Shown here: positions 1 to 6,659 of the stretch, in pieces
Position numbering within the stretch: the first letter of the stretch is position 1
Layout: each line of letters opens with the position of its first letter
DNA from: an uncultured Blautia sp.
GTDB taxonomy: Bacteria > Bacillota > Clostridia > Lachnospirales > Lachnospiraceae
Length of the DNA: 64,000 bases
Reading direction: 5' to 3'
Assembly: GCA_900540785.1 (NCBI GenBank)
Contig: UQHF01000022.1
Location: 1-64,000, forward strand
Program-made: the position numbers and the translations under genes
The notes under the pieces: generated by a model
Databases searched by the model: none
What the model was told of the DNA's origin: nothing
What the model saw: only the letters and a program-made list of their open reading frames with translations

Positions 1-1019
1 GTCATGATAGGAAGAAGATAATGATTGGTGCTGATTTAATTATCGCAGCAGCTGGGGCAGTGCTTGCTATTGTTGCATTGTATATGGAGCTACCTATCTG
101 GATGGTTATGGTAGTATTGTTTATCCGTAGCATTGGAACAGCTTTTCACACCCCGGCTCTCAATGCGGTTACACCACTTTTAGTACCAGAAGAACAGCTT
201 ACGAAATGTGCAGGCTATAGTCAGTCTTTGCAGTCTATAAGCTATATTGTTAGTCCGGCGGTTGCAGCACTCTTATACTCCGTTTGGGAACTAAATGCTA
301 TTATTGCCATCGATGTATTGGGTGCTGTGATTGCATCTATTACGGTAGCAATTGTACGTATTCCTAAGCTGGGTGATCAAGTGCAAAGTTTGAAACCAAA
401 TTTCATACGAGAAATGAAAGAAGGAATGGCTGTACTACGGCAAAATAAAGGATTATTTGCTTTATTACTCGTTGGAACATTATATATGTTTGTTTATATG
501 CCCATAAATGCATTATATCCTTTAATCACTATGGAATATTTTAATGGTACACCGATGCATATTTCTATTACGGAGATTGCTTATGCCTCTGGTATGTTGA
601 TAGGGGGTCTATTATTAGGGTTATTTGGGAATTACCAAAAGCGAATCTTATTAATAACGGCATCCATTTTTATGATGGGGATAAGCTTAACCATTTCAGG
701 ATTACTTCCCCAAAGTGGATTTTTCATATTTGTAGTCTGCTGTGCAATAATGGGGCTTTCGGTTCCGTTTTACAGCGGTGTGCAAACAGCTCTTTTTCAG
801 GAGAAAATTAAGCCTGAATATTTAGGACGTGTATTTTCTTTAACTGGAAGTATCATGTCTCTTGCTATGCCAATTGGGTTAATTCTTTCTGGATTCTTTG
901 CTGATAGAATCGGTGTAAATCATTGGTTTTTACTATCAGGTATTTTAATTATTTGCATTGCAATAGTTTGCCCAATGATAACTGAGATTAGAAAATTAGA
1001 TTTAAAACAAAATTCATAG
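1..1019 (+). CDS. mef: Mef-type macrolide efflux MFS transporter (5' end outside window)
   Basis: Proton-driven efflux of 14/15-membered macrolides across the inner membrane. The frame is open from base 3, before the first ATG at 21, and reads HDRKKIMIGAD, the MFS motif A loop between helices 2 and 3. So the first 60-70 residues lie outside the window. About 339 residues remain of a family length near 405. The remainder matches Mef(A)/Mef(E) as I remember it almost throughout (for example GTAFHTPALNAVTPLLVPEE and the C-terminal IRKLDLK), with scattered substitutions. In mega-type elements mef is followed by the ABC-F gene msr(D). Here the leader peptide follows but msr(D) is truncated. The exact mef allele cannot be assigned without alignment. 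Confidence 0.88.
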   Translation, partial: HDRKKIMIGADLIIAAAGAVLAIVALYMELPIWMVMVVLFIRSIGTAFHTPALNAVTPLLVPEEQLTKCAGYSQSLQSISYIVSPAVAALLYSVWELNAIIAIDVLGAVIASITVAIVRIPKLGDQVQSLKPNFIREMKEGMAVLRQNKGLFALLLVGTLYMFVYMPINALYPLITMEYFNGTPMHISITEIAYASGMLIGGLLLGLFGNYQKRILLITASIFMMGISLTISGLLPQSGFFIFVVCCAIMGLSVPFYSGVQTALFQEKIKPEYLGRVFSLTGSIMSLAMPIGLILSGFFADRIGVNHWFLLSGILIICIAIVCPMITEIRKLDLKQNS

Positions 1020-1032
1020 GAGGGCCATTTTT

Positions 1033-1053
1033 ATGTATTTAATTTTCATGTAA
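1033..1053 (+). promoter_or_regulatory. msrDL: msrDL attenuator leader peptide MYLIFM
   Basis: A six-codon ORF encoding MYLIFM sits 13 bases after the mef stop, with an AGGAGGG ribosome site. This is the leader peptide whose macrolide-dependent ribosome stalling controls msr(D). It is intact here although the gene it serves is broken. Confidence 0.85.
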
Positions 1054-1069
1054 TTTTTCCTGCTAAAAT

Positions 1070-1087
1070 CGCAGGGTTTTCCCTGCG
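1070..1087 (+). terminator. Attenuator hairpin between msrDL and msr(D)
   Basis: Perfect 7-bp stem CGCAGGG/CCCTGCG with a TTTT loop, between the leader peptide and the msr(D) start. It lies where the msr(D) attenuator stem is expected. The 3' U-tract is weak. Confidence 0.6.
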
Positions 1088-1132
1088 TACAAGCAAATGA
1101 AAACATGCGATTATAGACAGGAGGAAAATGTT

Positions 1133-1273
1133 ATGGAATTGATATTAAAAGCAAAAGACATTCGTGTGGAATTTAAAGGACGCACTTGTTTAGATATAGA
1201 TGAATTAGTTTCGTTAACAAATTCCACCCAAAATAGAAAAGCGATGCGTAGAAAACTTTCAGGTTTCTGTTGA
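1133..1273 (+). pseudogene. msr(D): Truncated msr(D) remnant (46 codons)
   Basis: Starts after a GGAGG site with MELILKAKDIRVEFKGR, the N terminus of the ABC-F ribosome-protection protein Msr(D). After DIDEL the sequence diverges and stops at 46 residues, against about 487 in the intact protein. The break is before the first Walker A, so no ATPase domain remains. The divergent tail (QNRKAMRRKLSGFC) comes from other DNA joined at the breakpoint. Ribosome protection should be lost, leaving only the Mef pump. Confidence 0.85.
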
Positions 1274-1284
1274 GTTTGGATTGC

Positions 1285-1334
1285 ATAAGAAAACACCCTG
1301 CAAGACGAAAAAATCTTGCAGGGTGTTTTCTTAT
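1285..1334. terminator. Bidirectional terminator between the resistance genes and the relaxase gene
   Basis: 21-bp perfect inverted repeat with loop CGAAAAAA, with A-rich and T-rich flanks that suit both strands. It lies between the convergent msr(D) remnant and the relaxase gene. Confidence 0.85.
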
Positions 1335-1398
1335 GCTCTGATATATATGTAAGACCGCAAGGCAGGTTGCCCTGCGGTGTTGATTTCCTATGTCGTGA

Positions 1399-2829
1399 TT
1401 ATCTGTCCCTGCCTTGGGATTTCTTTCTCTGCTTCGACTGAGAACTCTGTTTACTCTCTTCCTGAAGCTGTCTGAGCCTGTTACGCACACTTTGTCTTTC
1501 GGGCGGTCTGTGCTGTTTCTCGGCAGGTTTCTGTCCGTTCTTAACTGTCTGCTCCCATTCTGCAAGGTCTTGGTTATACTGTGTGATAATAGCCTCTGCT
1601 TTGCGGTAAGTTTTCATAAATGCCTGTACATCAGGATAACCGTCATCTTTTAGAATATCGGGGAGTTTATCCAGTTTTTCTTTAAGCTCGGATTCGGTCT
1701 GCTGTATCTGTTTTTCCAGAGCCTTGCGTTCCTTGCCCTTGAAGATACCCGTTGTTTCAGCAAGCTGCTGTCGCAGATTCGGGAGTGTGATCTCCTGTAT
1801 CTTCTTGATTGCTTTCGCCTGCTTCTGTACCTTTAGCATAAGGGTCTGCATTGTGCGGAACTCGTCCATATCCATATCAAGGACTGGCTTGGGTGGCATA
1901 TCCTTTTCACGGATGATGGCTTGCAGAAATTCCTTTGCCTTGCCTACGATACTTCTGAATAGGTTTGGAAGCCAACCATTTTCACGGATGGACTGACCGG
2001 CTTTATCGTGGATTTCGGTCTGCTTGATTTCCAGTATCTTTGTTTCTTCAATGCCCGATACAAGAGCCAAATCTGCTGTTCTGTTCCATTCCTGCCTTGC
2101 CGTGTTGTCCGCTTCGATTTCGGCAGCTTTGGGGTTGTTCTTGCCTATCTTTTTTGTGGGGAGATACACGCTGTTCTTATCAAACACTTTCAGTCGTTGC
2201 TCGGGATCTGAAATGTGGGAATTGATAAGTTCCGTGTAAACTTCTTTTGCTTCTGCTATGAACGCTTCACTTTTGAAACGCTCATCTTTGGTTTTGAATA
2301 AATGGCTTTCGTAAACATCCCCCTTTTTGATAACGGTACAGCCTTTTCGGATTTGACCGTTTTCGTCTGTGATTTCTTTCTTGGTTCGTACCCTTTTTCC
2401 TGTTTCGTCATAAAATACGCTTCTGGTGGCAATCTTGATGTCAGGTTCTGGAAGCAGTTTCCTTTCGCTGAATATGAGATGAATGTGGTAATTGGTCTTG
2501 CGTTTGTTGTGGTGCAGAGCCGATACACATTCCACTCCGTACTGCTGTCGGAACTTATCCGTAAATTCTTCAAGCACCTGCTGAGGGTCAAAGGTGGTGT
2601 AAATCTCCGGCAGGGCAATGATTAGCTCCCTTGCTTCGATACACTTTCCTGTTGTTCCGCTTCTCTGGAACTCCTGCTGACTTTCCCTGGCGAGATTTTT
2701 CCAAAAGGTATTGTCGGCGGTACGATAGGTGGCATAAAGGTTTTCCTGTTTGGCGTGGCTCGTGATATATGAGATTCTTCCCTTGACATTGGGCAGCTTC
2801 GACATCTGAATGAACGAATGTCTTGCCAA
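1399..2829 (-). CDS. MobA/MobL-family relaxase
   Basis: Nicks the element at oriT and pilots the single strand during conjugative mobilization. The HUH metal-binding motif is NYHIHLIFS, within the N-terminal relaxase domain. The C-terminal third is charged, coiled-coil-like and very basic at the end. I set the start at a TTG (2829) because GAAAGGAG lies 7 bases before it and the protein then begins LARHSFIQMSKL. The ATG 45 bases upstream has no ribosome site. Length 476 aa. No type IV secretion genes are in view, so it probably uses a helper element or genes beyond the left edge. Confidence 0.9.
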   Translation of the reverse strand: MARHSFIQMSKLPNVKGRISYITSHAKQENLYATYRTADNTFWKNLARESQQEFQRSGTTGKCIEARELIIALPEIYTTFDPQQVLEEFTDKFRQQYGVECVSALHHNKRKTNYHIHLIFSERKLLPEPDIKIATRSVFYDETGKRVRTKKEITDENGQIRKGCTVIKKGDVYESHLFKTKDERFKSEAFIAEAKEVYTELINSHISDPEQRLKVFDKNSVYLPTKKIGKNNPKAAEIEADNTARQEWNRTADLALVSGIEETKILEIKQTEIHDKAGQSIRENGWLPNLFRSIVGKAKEFLQAIIREKDMPPKPVLDMDMDEFRTMQTLMLKVQKQAKAIKKIQEITLPNLRQQLAETTGIFKGKERKALEKQIQQTESELKEKLDKLPDILKDDGYPDVQAFMKTYRKAEAIITQYNQDLAEWEQTVKNGQKPAEKQHRPPERQSVRNRLRQLQEESKQSSQSKQRKKSQGRDR

Positions 2830-2928
2830 CCTTTTGCTCCTTTCTTCGCTGAGAATACCGTACTCATTACGCAACCGACTTGTCGGGTGCGGCTGTCACA
2901 GCCATCGGTGATTGGTGGGACAGCAATG

Positions 2929-3056
2929 GAAATTGCGGTGCAATTTCCTCTGTATCATAGCTGAGGTGGTGGTGTCCGAAGCTGTGATACAGGCTCCCCG
3001 CAGGGGCGAAATACCCAGAGTACAAATCGCAGATTTGTGCGAGGGGTGTATTTCGC
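2929..3056. other. Candidate origin of transfer: three successive inverted repeats
   Basis: Upstream of the relaxase gene lie GAAATTGC/GCAATTTC (2929-2947), an 11-of-12 match CTGTATCATAGC/GCTGTGATACAG (2950-2992), and a nested pair with outer arms GCGAAATAC/GTATTTCGC (3006-3056) and inner arms ACAAATC/GATTTGT (3022-3038). Dense dyads beside a relaxase gene are typical of oriT. The nick site is not identified. Confidence 0.5.
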
Positions 3057-3085
3057 TCTCAAACGCCGAGGGCTTTGGAGAACGG

Positions 3086-3301
3086 TCATTCCACTTTTCG
3101 TACATCACTTGGATTGAGTAAGTTCCTGCCCTGATTGACCGTCATAAAACGCTCCAGCGTATCCCTGCGGATAATGGTCTTTCGTCCGACTTTCAAAACA
3201 GGCAGCTTGCCCCAGTCCACCAGTTTTCGCATTGTGTTCCTACCGATACCCGTACATTCCGCTGCTTCTTCGATAGTTAAACCCATTTTAATTGCTGTCA
3301 T
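3086..3301 (-). CDS. xis: Excisionase-like MerR/HTH_17 DNA-binding protein
   Basis: 71 residues with a winged-helix excisionase fold. LTIEEAAECTGIGRNTMRKL is the helix-turn-helix and VGRKTIIRRDTLERF the wing. Such proteins bind element ends and steer the tyrosine integrase toward excision. The ribosome site AAGGAG precedes the ATG. The gene is transcribed divergently from the XRE regulator and toward the relaxase, from a strong promoter (TTGACA, 17 bp, TATAAT). Confidence 0.8.
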   Translation of the reverse strand: MTAIKMGLTIEEAAECTGIGRNTMRKLVDWGKLPVLKVGRKTIIRRDTLERFMTVNQGRNLLNPSDVRKVE

Positions 3302-3349
3302 TGTACATCTCTCCTTTCAAAATACTCATTTTGCAACTTTGCAATTATC

Positions 3350-3378
3350 ATTATACTTATTTTGCTATTTCTTGTCAA
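3350..3378 (-). promoter_or_regulatory. Promoter of the xis-like gene
   Basis: Minus-strand -35 TTGACA (3373-3378) and -10 TATAAT (3350-3355), exactly 17 bp apart, both consensus. Two TTGCAA hexamers (3331-3336 and 3340-3345) lie just downstream and may be repressor sites. Confidence 0.7.
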
Positions 3379-3429
3379 CTCATTTTACAACCCATTAAAG
3401 ATATTTTTTAATTTTTATCAGAAAAAGAG

Positions 3430-3458
3430 TTGCAAAATAGGTTTTGGCGTGGTATACT
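3430..3458 (+). promoter_or_regulatory. Promoter of the XRE regulator
   Basis: -35 TTGCAA (3430-3435), 17-bp spacer, -10 TATACT (3453-3458), 25 bases before the TTG start. The -35 is the same hexamer found twice at the divergent promoter, which fits autoregulation (inference). Confidence 0.6.
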
Positions 3459-3482
3459 TGGTTTCGATAGGAGGTGTAAACC

Positions 3483-4133
3483 TTGAAAAAAGAAATTACA
3501 TTCACCGCAAAACAGGTCGGTGAACGAGTGAAAGAACGTCGAACAGAATTGAATCTTACGATGCCGGAGCTTGGCAAGCGTATCGGAGTGAACAAGTCTA
3601 CGATACAGAGATACGAAGCAGACGGCGTAGACCCAAAAAGAACAATGATTATCAATGGACTGGCAGAAGCACTGCTTACCACTCCTGAATGGCTCACAGG
3701 TCTTTCAGAGGATAAGGAATATGACAGCAGAACGCTCTGTGAAAAAGATTTGGAAGAACATATCAAGAAGTACATTGATACTGTGTCTACGGTTGTGAAT
3801 GGCGAACCGCACCAACAGCTCCTTACCACATTTCTCGGAAAGATGATTGATTTATATTCCGTTCTCTGCTACCACTTCTCCGACGCTATGGCAGAGGTTG
3901 ACCGTGTGGCAGAAGATGAAGGACTGAAACAGTCTCTCCGCAGATATGCGATTGAATCAGGAGCGATTACAGAGCGAGTTTACCATAAAGAGATGGAAGC
4001 ACCGATTGAGGATATGAAACGATTCTTAGACGGAATTTTACATATCTACGATGAAGGACGCACCGCTGTAAAGATGGGTGACCTTTTCGGGATAGTAGCG
4101 GAAGCCGAAGCAAGGCTTGCCGAAAAAGAATAA
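3483..4133 (+). CDS. XRE-family transcriptional regulator of the mobile element
   Basis: 216 residues beginning at TTG, supported by AGGAGGT 5 bases upstream. The N-terminal helix-turn-helix (about residues 9-65) reads VGERVKERRTELNLTMPELG and then KSTIQRYE. The remainder is helical and of unknown fold, perhaps a sensing or oligomerization domain. It lies between divergent xis and downstream int, so it probably represses both. The ligand is unknown. Confidence 0.8.
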   Translation: MKKEITFTAKQVGERVKERRTELNLTMPELGKRIGVNKSTIQRYEADGVDPKRTMIINGLAEALLTTPEWLTGLSEDKEYDSRTLCEKDLEEHIKKYIDTVSTVVNGEPHQQLLTTFLGKMIDLYSVLCYHFSDAMAEVDRVAEDEGLKQSLRRYAIESGAITERVYHKEMEAPIEDMKRFLDGILHIYDEGRTAVKMGDLFGIVAEAEARLAEKE

Positions 4134-4256
4134 TTCCGTGGCTCTTTGACAATGAAAAAAGCCGATGAAACAATCGGCGGATGTGACACTATTTACTTTA
4201 CGCACACCATACGTCACAGTTCCGGTTGCCACGGATAGAAAGGAGACTATTTATCA

Positions 4257-5555
4257 ATGGCAAAAGGATCTGTAAGAAAAAAGGGCAAGAAATGGTACTA
4301 CCGCTTCTATGTAGAAGATGAAAGCGGAAAGATGGTACAGCGTGAGTTTGCAGGCACAGAAAGCAAATCTGAAACAGAGAGTCTGCTCCGCAAGGCAATG
4401 GAGGACTACGAAGCGAAGAAGTTCGTGGCAAAGCCTGAGAACACCACAGTAGGTATGCTGCTTGATATGTGGGTGGAGGAAGAACTGAAACCCGGCAATT
4501 TGAGCAACGGTACAGTGATGGCGTATATGGGAACAGTGAACAGGATAAAGAAATATCCTATCGGCGACAGAAAGCTGAAAACGGTCACTGCGGAACATTT
4601 ACAGGCATTTATGGACTTTCTCACTTTCGGAGGACAAAACCCTGACGGGACAACAGCAAAGGCACTTAGCAAAGGGTATCTGAGACTGTTCTCAGCGGTA
4701 TTGCAGGGAGCGTTCCGATTTGCGGTATTCCCAAAGAAACTGATTTCCTTTAATCCTATGCAGTATGTGGTATGGAGGGGAAAGAAAGAGGAATATGAAC
4801 TGTTTGCAGACGAGGACGGAGAAGTTGATAATGCTCCTACCATTGACCATCAGCAGTTTTTAATGTTGGAGGACTTTCTGAAAAAGAAAGACAATCCTGC
4901 ATTGCTCCCGATGCAGATAGCCTATTACACAGGGCTTCGTATCGGAGAAGCGTGTGCATTGACTTGGCAGGACATCAACCTTGACGGACAGTACCTCACA
5001 GTACGACGCAGTATGCGATACAACGGGCAAAGGCACAAGACAGAGATAGGTGCTACCAAACGCAAGAAAGTCCGCACCGTGGACTTCTGCGACACTCTGG
5101 CGGACATTCTCAGAAAGGCAAAGACGGAACAGCACAAGAGCCGCTTCAAGTATGGCGAACTCTACCGCCTCAATTACTATAAAGAGGTCAAGGAGAAAGA
5201 CCGTACTTACTATGAAGTCTACAGCCTGCCGAGAACGGATGAAGTGCCAGACGGATACAAGGAAATATCCTTTGTCTGCCTTAGACCTGACGGAGCATAC
5301 GAGTCACCGAGTACGGTTGGTGTTATGACAAGGTCGGCAAAAAAGAAACTGGAAGGATTTGAAGATTTCCATTTTCATATGCTGAGACACACATTTACCA
5401 GCAATCTGCTCTCCAATGGTGCAGCACCGAAAGATGTGCAGGAACTGCTCGGGCACTCTGACGTAAGTACCACAATGAACATCTACGCTCACTCTAAAAG
5501 GGAAGCGAAACGAACTTCCGCAAGACTGCTTGATAAGGTGGTCGGGGAAGCCTAA
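4257..5555 (+). CDS. int: Tyrosine site-specific integrase
   Basis: Catalyses integration and excision of the element. 432 residues. The N-terminal AP2-like arm-binding domain starts AKGSVRKKGKKWYYRFYVED, followed by a SAM-like core-binding domain (about 70-180). The catalytic domain has Arg in TGLRIGEA, HxxR in HMLRH, His in LLGHS and the nucleophilic Tyr in MNIYAHS, so all key residues are present. The ribosome site AAAGGAG precedes the ATG. It is the last gene before the presumed right end. Confidence 0.93.
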   Translation: MAKGSVRKKGKKWYYRFYVEDESGKMVQREFAGTESKSETESLLRKAMEDYEAKKFVAKPENTTVGMLLDMWVEEELKPGNLSNGTVMAYMGTVNRIKKYPIGDRKLKTVTAEHLQAFMDFLTFGGQNPDGTTAKALSKGYLRLFSAVLQGAFRFAVFPKKLISFNPMQYVVWRGKKEEYELFADEDGEVDNAPTIDHQQFLMLEDFLKKKDNPALLPMQIAYYTGLRIGEACALTWQDINLDGQYLTVRRSMRYNGQRHKTEIGATKRKKVRTVDFCDTLADILRKAKTEQHKSRFKYGELYRLNYYKEVKEKDRTYYEVYSLPRTDEVPDGYKEISFVCLRPDGAYESPSTVGVMTRSAKKKLEGFEDFHFHMLRHTFTSNLLSNGAAPKDVQELLGHSDVSTTMNIYAHSKREAKRTSARLLDKVVGEA

Positions 5556-5563
5556 ACAAAAAG

Positions 5564-5603
5564 TTTCCCTTGTTTCGGCTCATAAGGGCAAAAACAAGGG
5601 AAA
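5564..5603. repeat. Inverted repeat downstream of int
   Basis: Perfect 12-bp arms TTTCCCTTGTTT (5564-5575) and AAACAAGGGAAA (5592-5603). A further ACAAGGG lies at 5648-5654. It can serve as the integrase terminator, as integrase arm-binding sites at the element end, or both. Confidence 0.6.
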
Positions 5604-5688
5604 ATACATAAGGAACGAACATTAAAATGCCGATTTTCCTTGAAAACACAAGGGTTTCGGAGGATTAAATAGATAAATTCTAATTTGC

Positions 5689-6300
5689 CTAATCAAACTC
5701 AGTTTCCCAATTTTCAGCTCGATATGCTCTAAAACACATTTTTATTTGTTCAAGACTATTCTTTTCCTCTGCAAGTTCTGGTATTTCAAATTCACTAAAA
5801 TATTGAAATTCTGTTGTTTCAATGTTTTCTACAAATTGTCCGCCAAGAACAGAACATAGAACAAAAACTTTACATACACCATAAGCGTAAACTGGCAAAT
5901 TATGTTTTGCCCTATCTTGTACTGCAATTATTTTATCAGCAGAAATATCTAACCCCGACTCTTCTTTCACTTCTTTGATAGTATTTTCTTTTACCGATAC
6001 ATTGACATCAACCCACCCGCCAGGTAAAGACCATTTTCCATTGTTTTCCCTTACAAGAAGAATTTTTCCATCTTCAAATATGGCTGCTCTCGTGTCCAGT
6101 TTAGGAGTCTGATAGCCTACTTCATTACAAAATAAATCTTTTACTTTTTCGATTGACATATCCGTATAGTTCGATACTATTTCTGCTGATATTTCCCGTA
6201 TTCTTTCATATCGCTCTTTGTCATAAATGTCCTTACCATATGTTAACCCAGCTTGCGCAAGACTCTGTAATTCTATCGCCCATTCTAACCATTTTCCCAT
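5689..6300 (-). CDS. NUDIX hydrolase with N-terminal helical domain
   Basis: Hydrolyses a nucleoside diphosphate linked to another moiety. The exact substrate is unknown. 203 residues. The first 60 or so form the helical domain seen in this subfamily (KDIYDKERYERIREISAEIV). The Nudix box follows LPGGW and contains KEVKEESGLDI, with its catalytic glutamates. The ribosome site AGGAG precedes the ATG. The gene is AT-richer than leuS beside it and lies next to the mobile element, so it may be acquired. Whether it belongs to the element is unclear. Confidence 0.85.
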   Translation of the reverse strand: MGKWLEWAIELQSLAQAGLTYGKDIYDKERYERIREISAEIVSNYTDMSIEKVKDLFCNEVGYQTPKLDTRAAIFEDGKILLVRENNGKWSLPGGWVDVNVSVKENTIKEVKEESGLDISADKIIAVQDRAKHNLPVYAYGVCKVFVLCSVLGGQFVENIETTEFQYFSEFEIPELAEEKNSLEQIKMCFRAYRAENWETEFD

Positions 6301-6593
6301 AAAATGCTCCTAATCCTATTCATCAATTCTAATTTGTTTATTTCTCATAATATCATACTTTGTAATTATTTACACCATTATAACCACAAAAAATAACGCA
6401 GATAATATCTCTACCATCTGCGTCATTCCTATACCTTTTCATTGAAGAAAAATGTCTGTAAACCTTGATTTCAAACCAACTTTTCAATATTTCCAAGCAC
6501 TTTATTATGTAAATATAATACTCCTACACAAGCCATGCACTCAACCTCCATTCCGCTCTGCTTCATGTCGGTTGACGGGCATACGCCCTATAG
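6301..6593. other. AT-rich intergenic stretch with one hairpin
   Basis: No gene is supported. It contains an inverted repeat ACGCAGAT/ATCTGCGT near 6400-6425 followed by T-rich sequence on the minus strand, which could be a second terminator for leuS. The rest shows nothing I recognise. Confidence 0.5.
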
Positions 6594-6650
6594 ATGACAA
6601 AAAAGATGTCCTTATTCCTGCAAACAGGATAAGTCCATCTTTTCCGTCAT
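6594..6650 (-). terminator. leuS terminator
   Basis: Long near-perfect hairpin built on GATGTCCTTATTCCTG / CAGGATAAGTCCATC with a 4-base loop, ten bases after the leuS stop. A T-tract follows on the minus strand. Confidence 0.85.
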
Positions 6651-6659
6651 CTGCATGGC

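Larger units (their letters stand above)
1..5660. mobile_element. Right part of an integrative mobilizable/conjugative element carrying a macrolide efflux gene
   Basis: The block holds a mef-type efflux gene, a truncated msr(D), a MobL relaxase, a repeat-rich oriT-like region, an excisionase-like protein, an XRE regulator and a tyrosine integrase. This is the usual order at the integrase end of Firmicute mobilizable elements. The left end lies outside the window. The right end is not resolved. It should fall between the integrase stop (5555) and the NUDIX gene (5689), because repeated ACAAGGG motifs of the kind integrases bind lie there. No flanking direct repeat can be tested from this window. 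Confidence 0.75.

Noticed and set aside
1399..2829. Start of the relaxase at the upstream ATG (2874)
   Set aside because: No ribosome site there. The TTG at 2829 has GAAAGGAG at correct spacing.
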